Shown here piece after piece: positions 1 through 5,884 of a DNA stretch of 7,406 nt (position 1 is its first letter; each line of letters begins with the position of its first letter). Position numbers and translations under genes: made by a program. The notes beneath the pieces are model-generated. The model saw only the letters and a list, made by a program, of their open reading frames with translations, did no database searches and was not told where the DNA came from. This DNA is from an uncultured Eubacteriales bacterium (GTDB lineage Bacteria > Bacillota_A > Clostridia > Christensenellales > Aristaeellaceae), in the NCBI GenBank assembly GCA_900553645.1, contig USEE01000064.1, positions 1 to 7,406 on the forward strand, read 5' to 3'.

Positions 1-1024
1 TGACGAGGTAGCCCTGCTCCTCAAGGTCCTTGACGATGGCATTGCGGCACTCGTAGCGGTCCATGCCGTTGTAGGGGCCGCCGTTTTCGTTGATGGTGCC
101 GTCGTCGGCGATGACGCGGATGACCTCAAGGTTGTGGCGCAGGCCGACCTCGAAGTCGTTCGGGTCGTGGGCGGGGGTCATCTTAACCGCGCCGGTACCG
201 AACTCCTTTTCAACATACTCGTCGGCCACGACGGGTATCTCGCGGTTCATTATCGGCAGCATCAGGTTCTTGCCGATCAAATCTTTGTAGCGCTCGTCCT
301 CGGGATTTACGGCCACGCCGGTATCACCCAGCATGGTTTCGGGGCGGGTAGTAGCCACGATCACGCCCTCGCCGCCGTCGGCCGCGGGGTAGCGGATGTA
401 CCAGAGGTGGGAATCCTGCTCCTCATATTCAACCTCAGCATCGGACAGCGCGGTCTTGCATACCGGGCACCAGTTGATTATGCGCTCGCCGCGGTAGATC
501 AGACCCTTTTCATACAGGCGCACGAACACCTCGTTAACCGCCTTGCTGCAGCCCTCGTCCATCGTGAAGCGCTGGCGGGTCCAGTCGCAGGACGCGCCCA
601 GCTTGCGCTGCTGAAGGGTTATGCGGTCGGCATACTTCTTCTTCCAGTCCCAGGCGCGCTTGAGGAATTCCTCGCGGCCGATCTGCTGCTTGGTCAGGCC
701 CTCGGCCTTCAGCTGGTCGACGATCTTTACCTCGGTCGCAATCGAGGCGTGATCGGTGCCGGGCAGCCACAGCGTGGGATCGCCCTTCATGCGATGATAG
801 CGCGTGGGCACGTCCTGCAGCATCGCGTCCAGCGCGTGACCCATGTGCAGCTGGCCGGTTATGTTTGGCGGCGGCATTACGATGGTAAAGGGCTTTTTGC
901 CCTCCTCGCGGTGCGCCGTGAAGTATCCGTTCTCCTCCCATTCGCGGTAGAGCTTGTCCTCGACCTCCTGCGGGTTCCATGTTTTAGCCATTTCCGAGCT
1001 TTCCGGCTTATATATTTCCGCCAT
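1..1024 (-). CDS. valS: Valyl-tRNA synthetase, N-terminal part (cut by left edge)
   Basis: Class I aminoacyl-tRNA synthetase that charges tRNA-Val with valine in the cytoplasm. The frame is open from the ATG at 1022-1024 to the window edge, giving 341 codons of a protein usually near 880 residues. The first residues are [20 protein letters not shown]. The Rossmann-fold ATP-binding signature is clear: [15 protein letters not shown] at about residues 51-65, with HMGH as the HIGH motif, followed by [10 protein letters not shown] at about 89-98. [17 protein letters not shown] and [17 protein letters not shown] follow; the latter belongs to the CP1 editing domain that hydrolyses mischarged Thr-tRNA-Val. 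The KMSKS motif and anticodon-binding domain lie outside the window. The start is supported by a GGGAGAGGA ribosome site at 1031-1039, seven bases upstream. An in-frame Met at residue 12 has no comparable site. It lies 62 bases downstream of an unknown gene and probably belongs to the transcription unit led by the T-box at 2079-2400. Confidence 0.97.
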   Translation of the reverse strand, partial: MAEIYKPESSEMAKTWNPQEVEDKLYREWEENGYFTAHREEGKKPFTIVMPPPNITGQLHMGHALDAMLQDVPTRYHRMKGDPTLWLPGTDHASIATEVKIVDQLKAEGLTKQQIGREEFLKRAWDWKKKYADRITLQQRKLGASCDWTRQRFTMDEGCSKAVNEVFVRLYEKGLIYRGERIINWCPVCKTALSDAEVEYEEQDSHLWYIRYPAADGGEGVIVATTRPETMLGDTGVAVNPEDERYKDLIGKNLMLPIMNREIPVVADEYVEKEFGTGAVKMTPAHDPNDFEVGLRHNLEVIRVIADDGTINENGGPYNGMDRYECRNAIVKDLEEQGYLV

Positions 1025-1086
1025 AGCTTATCCTCTCCCGTAATTATTTACTAATCTATGCACAGGCCGCTTGGGCCGGTGTTTGC

Positions 1087-1485
1087 CTAATGTCTGCGCG
1101 AATCAAGCTCCATTTGAAGCATATCGCGCACGTCGCAAAGTTTATCCTTTATCATGCTGAACATGAATGCGTTGTAGCGGCACTTGACGTACTCGCACCC
1201 GTCCAGCGTAAACCGCCAACCGCCCGCGCACTTTTTCCCGCCCCACGGTCTGCAATCGCCGCCGCAGTTGGATGCGCGCACGATTGTATGCCTGAGCGAA
1301 ACCGGAACCTTGGCCGCGTAATCGCCGATGCGTTCGGCGCACAGCCTTAGCGTGCACTTGTCCGCGCTGATTATGACTATCGCGCGGCGCGAGGCCGGGT
1401 AAGTCCATTGCTCGCGCGCGCCGCTTATGCGCACTGTGCAGCCGTCTGCCCTCAGCAGCGCCCGCATTTTCTCCAGCTCGTCCAT
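1087..1485 (-). CDS. Hypothetical Cys-rich protein between the valine T-box and valS
   Basis: 132 residues, family not recognised. The ATG (1483-1485) sits one base after the TAA of the upstream membrane-protein gene, so translation is probably coupled; the stop is TAG at 1087-1089. No signal peptide or membrane helix is visible, so it is likely cytoplasmic. It has nine cysteines (about residues 16, 44, 49, 74, 78, 86, 97, 102 and 117). Five are clustered in the C-terminal half in the pattern C-x3-C-x7-C-x10-C-x4-C, with the stretches SNCGGDC, KKCAGGWRFTLDGCEYVKCR and RYNAFMF. This resembles a small metal-binding fold (zinc ribbon or Fe-S), but that is an inference from cysteine spacing. The two flanking features, the membrane protein and valS, lie on the same strand. 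The intact frame, tight spacing and protein-like composition argue that it is a real gene. Confidence 0.75.
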   Translation of the reverse strand: MDELEKMRALLRADGCTVRISGAREQWTYPASRRAIVIISADKCTLRLCAERIGDYAAKVPVSLRHTIVRASNCGGDCRPWGGKKCAGGWRFTLDGCEYVKCRYNAFMFSMIKDKLCDVRDMLQMELDSRRH

Positions 1486-1486
1486 A

Positions 1487-1981
1487 TTACAGCACCCCGA
1501 ACGTAACCAGCGCGCCCAGCACGCTGAGCAGCCAGCCGATGGTCTTAATGACTATCTCAAAGTCGCCCGAACCGTCTCCCTTGGAGAACATGCGTCCCAG
1601 CGGGCCGGACAAAAACGCCAGCACTGCGCCCACGCCCAGTATTATCAGGCCGGTCATGTTGACCTGTTTAAGCTGTTCCGGCACGGTGAACTGGACGTTG
1701 GTAAGAGTAGTCGTAAACGTCGCATCGAGGTTTTGCATTATCGCGGGCACTTCGCCGGTCAGTATCCAGTAGCCGCCCAGCGACACCAGCCCGCCCACGG
1801 CCGACAGCCAGTTAATCGCGCGCAGCAGCACCGAGCGCTTATGGAACAGTGCCAGCAGCAGCCGCAGCACCAGTGACGCGGCCAGCGCGATTATGCACCA
1901 GTTGAGCGCAGTGGGCGTCCAAGCCTTTACAAACTCGACCACCTCGGCCATATCGGGCATGTCGAAATCGACACTTGACAT
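1487..1981 (-). CDS. Hypothetical four-helix membrane protein, first gene after the valine T-box
   Basis: 164 residues from the ATG at 1979-1981; family not recognised. Four hydrophobic segments are visible: around residues 24-44 (NWCIIALAASLVLRLLLALF), 54-73 (INWLSAVGGLVSLGGYWIL), 110-130 (TGLIILGVGAVLAFLSGPLG) and 143-164 (KTIGWLLSVLGALVTFGVL). The loop between helices 2 and 3 is about 35 residues and rich in Thr, Gln and Val. The acidic N-terminus (SSVDFDMPDMAEVVEF) is not a signal peptide. An in-frame TTG at 1985-1987 would add two residues. The ATG is preferred because the AGGTGG at 1991-1996 is nine bases from it and only three from the TTG. It is the first gene downstream of the T-box terminator, 97 bases away, and its stop is one base from the next start. 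Its role is unknown; its position suggests expression under valine limitation. Confidence 0.8.
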   Translation of the reverse strand: MSSVDFDMPDMAEVVEFVKAWTPTALNWCIIALAASLVLRLLLALFHKRSVLLRAINWLSAVGGLVSLGGYWILTGEVPAIMQNLDATFTTTLTNVQFTVPEQLKQVNMTGLIILGVGAVLAFLSGPLGRMFSKGDGSGDFEIVIKTIGWLLSVLGALVTFGVL

Positions 1982-2078
1982 AATCAATCACCACCTCACC
2001 TTATAAGCGGTTATCAGGGCGCGTTTAGGCAGCAATAACAATGCGCCTGAAACAGCCCTTCAAAAAAAGCATCTGCAG

Positions 2079-2131
2079 AAAAAATAAACACGGGACAATT
2101 CATCCTTACAAAAGGACGGAATTGCTCCGTG
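2079..2131 (-). terminator. T-box regulatory intrinsic terminator
   Basis: On the minus strand CACGG-AG-CAATTC-CG-TCCTT pairs with AAGGA-T-GAATTG-TC-CCGTG around a TTGT loop, followed directly by TTTATTTTTT (2079-2088). The first arm overlaps the end of the T-box sequence (2128-2131). Antiterminator and terminator are therefore mutually exclusive, as in the standard T-box switch. Confidence 0.92.
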
Positions 2132-2400
2132 GTACCACCTTAATTTACGGGAGAATCACTCCCCCGCCTCAGTCCGCACATGTAGGTGCGGCGGCGCTGT
2201 ATCGGGCGCTCCCGGGCGCGATTTATCCGTGCAATGCACGCACCCCGACTGCCTATTGCATGTCGAAGCGTTTCCCTCGCGCCGCCTCGCGGGCGACCTT
2301 CGGCTCCCTGCCTTAAAGCGAATCGCAGCAAGTATCGCTCTCTCTGAATAAGGCCTCAGGTGTGCCTACTCCTCCCGGTCATCGGCCAGCGGATAGCTTT
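2079..2400 (-). promoter_or_regulatory. T-box riboswitch leader, probable valine (GUC) specificity
   Basis: A T-box leader RNA reads the charging state of a tRNA: uncharged tRNA pairs with the specifier codon and the antiterminator bulge and lets transcription continue. Read on the minus strand, stem I begins near 2396 with GATGAC (about 2382-2377) and the AGTA motif. It continues with the CAGAGAGAGCGA apical element near 2346 and a distal hairpin with AGCGA/TCGCT arms. The returning strand contains GAAGGTCGCC. By analogy with the GAAG-codon-RCC context of known leaders, the specifier is GUC at 2295-2297, which is valine. A GGGAG/CTCCC hairpin (2149-2163) immediately precedes the T-box AAGGTGGTACCACG (2128-2141), which matches the canonical AGGGTGGNACCGCG at 12 of 14 positions. 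The variable base U would pair with an A discriminator, as expected for tRNA-Val. The specifier is assigned by alignment from memory, so it is less certain than the T-box itself. Confidence 0.93.
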
Positions 2401-2406
2401 TTCATT

Positions 2407-2435
2407 ATTATAAGCGAATGCGCGCCTTTTTGCAA
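2407..2435 (-). promoter_or_regulatory. Promoter of the T-box/valS transcription unit
   Basis: TTGCAA (2430-2435) and a perfect TATAAT (2407-2412) are separated by exactly 17 bases on the minus strand. Transcription would begin near 2400, just before stem I of the T-box. The -35 hexamer lies in the loop and 3' arm of the hairpin that follows pgsA. Confidence 0.85.
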
Positions 2436-2442
2436 GGCGCGC
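2420..2442 (-). terminator. Hairpin after pgsA, possible terminator
   Basis: Nine-pair perfect hairpin GCGCGCCTT/AAGGCGCGC with a five-base loop, 29 bases past the pgsA stop. On the minus strand it is followed by ATTCGCTTATAAT rather than a run of T, so termination of pgsA would be weak or factor-assisted. On the plus strand the TTTTT comes only after AGGTTAAG. The structure overlaps the next promoter. Confidence 0.5.
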
Positions 2443-2470
2443 AGGTTAAGTTTTTGAAGTCACGTCCGAC

Positions 2471-3028
2471 TTACTTATTCGCTTCATCGGGCTTTTGCGT
2501 GCGGTCGTTGCGCCCCTGAATCAGGTATGCGCGCGCGTAACCCAGCATCGCGATTATCGCCAGTGCAACCGCCACGTACATCACCGCAACGCCCACCGTC
2601 CACAGCGGCAGCCACACGTCGCGCAGGCACACCAGCACTATCGCGGTAAAGAACGCCGCCGTGCCCGCCTTGCCCAGCTTGTTGGCCATAACCACGACCT
2701 TCTTGCCGCCCAGCAGCAGCGCCGCGCCCAGCACCATAACCAGCTCCTTGCACGCCACGACGATCAGCACCCACATCGGTATGTACGCGCGCGTAGACAG
2801 CATGTATAGCATGGTCAGCACCATCAGCTTATCGGCCAGCGGATCCATAAGCTTTCCAAAGTCGGTTATCTGATTATACTTGCGCGCGATATATCCATCC
2901 AGCACGTCGGTCGCGCTGGCCACGACGTAAACCAGCAGCGCCCAGTGCGCGCCGAAACTATTGAACACGTAAACCATGAGCGGAATCATGAGCATCCTTA
3001 AAATTGTCAGCGCGTTTGGCACATTCAT
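2471..3028 (-). CDS. pgsA: CDP-diacylglycerol--glycerol-3-phosphate 3-phosphatidyltransferase
   Basis: 185 residues, the usual length for bacterial PgsA. This membrane enzyme condenses CDP-diacylglycerol with sn-glycerol 3-phosphate to give phosphatidylglycerol phosphate and CMP, the committed step to phosphatidylglycerol. The CDP-alcohol phosphotransferase signature D-x2-DG-x2-AR-x8-G-x3-D-x3-D is complete: DVLDGYIARKYNQITDFG followed by KLMDPLAD. The N-terminal MNVPNALTILRMLMIP is typical of the family. About five to six hydrophobic segments follow (for example WALLVYVVASA, MWVLIVVACKELVMVLGAAL, AVMYVAVALAIIAMLG), with a charged C-terminal tail. I chose the ATG at 3026-3028 because AAAGGAG (3039-3045) lies ten bases upstream and the family begins there. 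The frame stays open further upstream, but those codons cover the promoter. It is transcribed alone from the promoter at 3081-3109. Confidence 0.96.
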   Translation of the reverse strand: MNVPNALTILRMLMIPLMVYVFNSFGAHWALLVYVVASATDVLDGYIARKYNQITDFGKLMDPLADKLMVLTMLYMLSTRAYIPMWVLIVVACKELVMVLGAALLLGGKKVVVMANKLGKAGTAAFFTAIVLVCLRDVWLPLWTVGVAVMYVAVALAIIAMLGYARAYLIQGRNDRTQKPDEANK

Positions 3029-3080
3029 ATGTGTGATTCTCCTTTGCCGAAAGCCGGCACGATGGTTATTGTTAATAAAC

Positions 3081-3109
3081 ATCATAGTATTCCGCCGCCG
3101 ATTTGTCAA
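3081..3109 (-). promoter_or_regulatory. pgsA promoter
   Basis: Consensus TTGACA (3104-3109) and TATGAT (3081-3086) with a 17-base spacer on the minus strand. This predicts a start near 3074 and a leader of about 45 bases before the pgsA ATG. Confidence 0.85.
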
Positions 3110-3172
3110 GTGCCAAACTTGATTTAGATTCCGTGTGAACCAATTGTTGACGTGCGCGCCACGCTTTGAACA

Positions 3173-3210
3173 TAAAACGCGCCGGACGGCCATAAACGCC
3201 GCCCGGCACG
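3173..3210 (-). terminator. Intrinsic terminator after the first GH29 gene
   Basis: On the minus strand CGTGCCGGGCGGC pairs along all 13 positions (two G-U wobbles) with GCCGTCCGGCGCG around a seven-base loop, followed by TTTTATG. It begins 12 bases after the stop of the gene at 3222-4529 and isolates it from pgsA. Confidence 0.85.
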
Positions 3211-3221
3211 CATCGCACTTA

Positions 3222-4529
3222 TCAGATTTTATTGTCCCCCGCCCAGTCGCGGCCCTGCGACAGCTGCGGGTAATAGCTGCGCATATGGTATTCCGGCTCC
3301 TTGTCGAATTCCATGCAGATCACGGTTACGCCGCTGGGATCGGGCGCTTTTTCGGGCAGGTTTTTGAGTATCACGCGCTGGCCGCGGTGCTCAAATTCGA
3401 TCTCCTGACCGCTGGCGAGCAGGTACACGCGCCTGGGCGCGTCCGCATAGCCCCCAAAGCCCATCTCGCCGCCTCCAGGCCATATCCAGTTCCACAGATA
3501 GACCTTCCTGCCGTCGGCCGAGCGCGACGCGTCGCATATGCCGTTGCCCATCGAGTGGCGCCCGATCGGCTTTACCTTGCCATAGGCGCATTCGCCGTTG
3601 CGGCTGAGCCATTCACCCACGCCGGTGAGCGGCTTAACCGCGTCGGCTGGCACGCTGCCGTCGGGCTTGGGGCCGATGTTGAGCAGCAGGTTGCCGCCGC
3701 CATTGGCGCAGGTGTTTAGCATCTTGAGTATGCGTGGAGTGGTGTAGGCATAGGGCAGTGCCTGCTCCTCGTCCATGTAGCCCCACGATATATCGTTAAA
3801 TGTCATGCAGGCTTCCCAGTCGCGGTCGAGCGCGGTAACGTGTCCCTCGGGCGTACCGAAGTCCTCGTCGAGCTGGCTGCGGTTGTTTATGATTATGTCG
3901 GGCTGAAGCTGGCGCAGACGCTGATTTCGCACCAGCGAATCCCAGCCTTCCCAGCTCTGCATGGGGCGGCTCACGTCGTACCAGAGTATGTCTATCTTGC
4001 CATAATTGGTAAGCAGTTCGGTATTGAGCGCCTCGATATAGTCGGTGAAGCGGCGGCGCGCGTCGGTATCGAACGCGCAAGTCCAGCCGTCCGGATGGTG
4101 CCAGTCCATCAGCGACGAATAGAAGCCAATCTTGAGGTCGAACTCGCGGCAGGCATCCACGAACTCGCGCACGATGTCGCGGTGCGGGCCGTAGTTGACC
4201 GAGTTGAACGGGTTGACCTTGGAATCCCACAGCGAGAAGCCCTCGTGATGGCGCGTGGTCATGACCATGTACTTCATGCCCGCGGCCTTGGCCAGACGCG
4301 CCCATTCGCGCGGCGCGCCGGGCTTGGGGTTGAACTTGTCGGCCAGCTTGGCGTACTCGTCCGATGGTATGTTCTCCATCACCTGCGCCCACTCGTGGCG
4401 GCCCAGCACGGAATACAGTCCAAAGTGTACGAACATGCCGAAGCGCGCCTCACGCCACCACTCCATGCGCTTATCGCGCGTCGAGGCCGTCCATTCCTCG
4501 TATTCGGGTTTGCTCATTATGCGTGCCAT
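3222..4529 (-). CDS. GH29-family alpha-L-fucosidase-like glycoside hydrolase (two-domain form)
   Basis: 435 residues. GH29 enzymes remove alpha-L-fucose from glycans by a retaining mechanism. Family marks in order: WWREARFGMFVHFGLYS (about residues 24-40), MKYMVMTTRHHEGFSLWDS (85-103), KIGFYSSLMDWHHPDGW (133-149) and GKIDILWYD (177-185), where Asp185 is the likely nucleophile. Then come TPEGHV (226-231), WEACMTFNDISWGY (238-251) and NGGGNLLLNIGPKPDG (276-291). Glu228 and Glu239 are both candidates for the acid/base; I cannot decide from sequence. After about residue 310 a beta-rich C-terminal region (KVYLWNWIW, RVYLLASGQEIEF) resembles the usual GH29 beta-sandwich. There is no signal peptide, so it is probably cytoplasmic and acts on imported oligosaccharides. 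The ATG has AGGAGGT (4536-4542) six bases upstream. A second GH29 gene lies upstream on the same strand. Substrate linkage, and even fucose specificity, are not proven by sequence. Confidence 0.92.
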   Translation of the reverse strand: MARIMSKPEYEEWTASTRDKRMEWWREARFGMFVHFGLYSVLGRHEWAQVMENIPSDEYAKLADKFNPKPGAPREWARLAKAAGMKYMVMTTRHHEGFSLWDSKVNPFNSVNYGPHRDIVREFVDACREFDLKIGFYSSLMDWHHPDGWTCAFDTDARRRFTDYIEALNTELLTNYGKIDILWYDVSRPMQSWEGWDSLVRNQRLRQLQPDIIINNRSQLDEDFGTPEGHVTALDRDWEACMTFNDISWGYMDEEQALPYAYTTPRILKMLNTCANGGGNLLLNIGPKPDGSVPADAVKPLTGVGEWLSRNGECAYGKVKPIGRHSMGNGICDASRSADGRKVYLWNWIWPGGGEMGFGGYADAPRRVYLLASGQEIEFEHRGQRVILKNLPEKAPDPSGVTVICMEFDKEPEYHMRSYYPQLSQGRDWAGDNKI

Positions 4530-4547
4530 GTGTTTACCTCCTGTTGC

Positions 4548-4573
4548 CGCGGCGGATATGCGCCGCGTTTTTT
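4548..4573 (+). terminator. Perfect hairpin plus T-run on the plus strand, in the leader of the first GH29 gene
   Basis: On the plus strand CGCGGCG-GATATG-CGCCGCG is followed directly by TTTTTT (4568-4573), a textbook intrinsic terminator. Yet no plus-strand gene lies upstream of it here. On the minus strand the same hairpin sits in the untranslated leader of the GH29 gene, ending five bases before its ribosome site, with no T-run. It may block antisense transcription or act as a leader stem. Confidence 0.65.
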
Positions 4574-4602
4574 CTCATGCCTGTTGCTTACGGCGCGTGC
4601 TG

Positions 4603-4632
4603 ATATTATTGCCTTACAATGAAAATCCGCAA
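4603..4632 (-). promoter_or_regulatory. Weak candidate promoter for the first GH29 gene
   Basis: TTGCGG (4627-4632) and TAATAT (4603-4608) are separated by 18 bases on the minus strand. Only three and four positions respectively match consensus, so this is a guess. A start here would give a leader of about 65 bases containing the hairpin at 4548-4567. Confidence 0.3.
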
Positions 4633-4647
4633 GCAAAAGATATTTGT

Positions 4648-4711
4648 TTAAGGCAGAATGTGTAATCTCAGGCAGTATGCGATTAAGCCTGAGCCGCAAG
4701 CACTGCCTTAA
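4648..4711. repeat. Nested inverted repeats between the two GH29 genes
   Basis: Outer arms TTAAGGCAG (4648-4656) and CTGCCTTAA (4703-4711) are perfect nine-base complements. Inside them CTCAGGC (4667-4673) and GCCTGAG (4687-4693) form a second perfect pair around a 13-base loop. The outer right arm overlaps the stop codon of the upstream GH29 gene. It could be a terminator without a T-run or a regulator-binding region. The nonamer CCGCAAGCA also occurs twice, at 4627-4635 and 4694-4702. Confidence 0.6.
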
Positions 4712-5670
4712 CCGCCAATCTGCCCGGCCTTGCGCAGTATGTCCACGGCGGGCGCGGGTATGCGGCCCAGATAGTCGGGGCCTACGTTGAGCAGGTAGTT
4801 AACGCCGCGCTCGTTAAGGTGCCGCTTGAGCGCCAATACCTTTTCAGCGGGCTTCCAGTTGTTGTCAAACGACTTGTAGCCCCACGTATCGTTGAGCGTG
4901 GCCGGGGTTTCGACCAGACCGTCGGCCATGTACTCGTCCGGGATTTCGTTGTCGCCCATCGAACGGTAGTCGCCCATGCCGTTGCCTATGCGCGAATTGA
5001 CAAGGCAGTTGGGCTGATAGGTGTGCACCATGTCGGCCAGCTCGCGGCTCTGCTCGGGCGATATGGTCTGGGGCGTATCGAACCAGATAAGGCACAGATC
5101 GCCATACTGGGTCAGTATTTCCTTGACCTGCGGCTTTATCTTGCGCTCGTAGCACAGCGTGTAGTTCTTGTTTGCATTGTCCGGGAAGTCCCAGTCGTTC
5201 GTCCAGCTCATGCCGCAGTTGTCGTGCGGGCGCGTATAGCCGCCGCCGTCCGGGTCGCTCCAGTCCAGATCCTGCGAATAGTACAGGCCGAACTTAATCC
5301 CGTGCCGCGCGCACGCATTGGCCAGCTCGTACATTACATCGCGGCCATACGGCGTTGCGTCCACGATGTTAAACTTGTCCACGCGCGAATGGTACATGGC
5401 AAAGCCCTCGTGATGCTTGGCGGTAAAGACCATGTACTTCATGCCCGCGTCGGCGGCGAGCTGTGCCCATTCGTCGGCATTAAACAGTATCGGGTTGAAT
5501 GCCGACGCAAGCGGATGGTATTCCGCGTTAGGTATGCGATAGCGGGATTGCAGCCATTCGCCGATGTAGTCCATGCGCTGACCCTTCCATTCGCCCGCGG
5601 GCAGGCAGTACAGCCCCCAGTGTATCATCATGCCGAATTTAGCTTCCTTGAACCATTCGAATTTGTCCAT
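4708..5670 (-). CDS. GH29-family alpha-L-fucosidase-like glycoside hydrolase (catalytic domain only)
   Basis: 320 residues from the ATG at 5668-5670, about 115 shorter than its neighbour. GH29 marks: FEWFKEAKFGMMIHWGLYCL (about residues 4-23), MKYMVFTAKHHEGFAMYHS (77-95), IKFGLYYSQDLDWSDPDGGG (125-144), YGDLCLIWFD (189-198) with Asp198 as probable nucleophile, VETPATLNDTWGY (253-265) and NYLLNVGPDYLGRIP (291-305). Glu242 (DNEIP) and Glu254 align with the two candidate acid/base positions of the neighbouring enzyme. The protein ends soon after the barrel, so the C-terminal beta domain common in the family is absent. No signal peptide is present. GGAGGAA at 5675-5681 fixes the start; the frame extends 40 codons further upstream, but those residues match nothing in the family. 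The two GH29 proteins are clearly diverged rather than a recent duplication. Upstream is a divergent gene for a secreted protein. Confidence 0.9.
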   Translation of the reverse strand: MDKFEWFKEAKFGMMIHWGLYCLPAGEWKGQRMDYIGEWLQSRYRIPNAEYHPLASAFNPILFNADEWAQLAADAGMKYMVFTAKHHEGFAMYHSRVDKFNIVDATPYGRDVMYELANACARHGIKFGLYYSQDLDWSDPDGGGYTRPHDNCGMSWTNDWDFPDNANKNYTLCYERKIKPQVKEILTQYGDLCLIWFDTPQTISPEQSRELADMVHTYQPNCLVNSRIGNGMGDYRSMGDNEIPDEYMADGLVETPATLNDTWGYKSFDNNWKPAEKVLALKRHLNERGVNYLLNVGPDYLGRIPAPAVDILRKAGQIGG

Positions 5671-5884
5671 AATATTCCTCCGCGCGCCGCGCAGTGTTTT
5701 TGATGCAATAATGATACTCCATTCGGCCTTAAAATGAAATAGCCCAGCACAAACTTTGAATCGACATAAAAGCCGCCGTATTTTTGGCATATAGTAAAGT
5801 CATGAAATCATTTTATTAACGCGGAACGGCAGGACGGCGCGGCACGTCAAAATTGCATATAACAAATATCGAGGAGGCTATTTT
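5671..5884. promoter_or_regulatory. Divergent intergenic region between the second GH29 gene and the secreted-protein gene
   Basis: AT-rich compared with its surroundings and free of convincing genes. On the plus strand TTGAAT (5756-5761) and TATTTT (5779-5784) with a 17-base spacer form a moderate promoter candidate for the gene at 5885. On the minus strand TATCAT (5711-5716) could be a -10 for the GH29 gene, but no good -35 accompanies it, which would fit activator dependence. The heptamer ATGAAAT occurs twice (5734-5740 and 5802-5808). No clear operator palindrome was found. Confidence 0.4.

Noticed and set aside
134..1054. Plus-strand open frame of 306 codons opposite valS
   Set aside because: It is antisense to a certain synthetase gene. 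Its composition (rich in Leu, Ala, Val, His and Arg) is that of a complement frame in GC-rich DNA, and it has no family motif.
1048..1082. Hairpin with GGCC/GGCC core just before valS, considered as a terminator or second regulatory element
   Set aside because: It has few pairs, one mismatch and no T-run on the minus strand. It does not clearly separate valS from the upstream genes.
2041..2331. Small open frames on both strands over the T-box leader
   Set aside because: The region is explained by the structured leader RNA, and the frames lack ribosome sites and protein-like composition.
3029..3193. N-terminal extension of pgsA by 55 codons
   Set aside because: It would cover the consensus promoter at 3081-3109, and the family start with its AAAGGAG site is at 3028.
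3840..5703. Long plus-strand open frames (3840-4622 and 4819-5703) opposite the GH29 genes
   Set aside because: Both are shadows of well-supported minus-strand genes. They show no signal peptide, motif or ribosome site that would suggest overlapping coding.
5671..5790. N-terminal extension of the second GH29 gene by 40 codons
   Set aside because: The upstream residues match nothing in the family, while GGAGGAA directly precedes the ATG at 5670.
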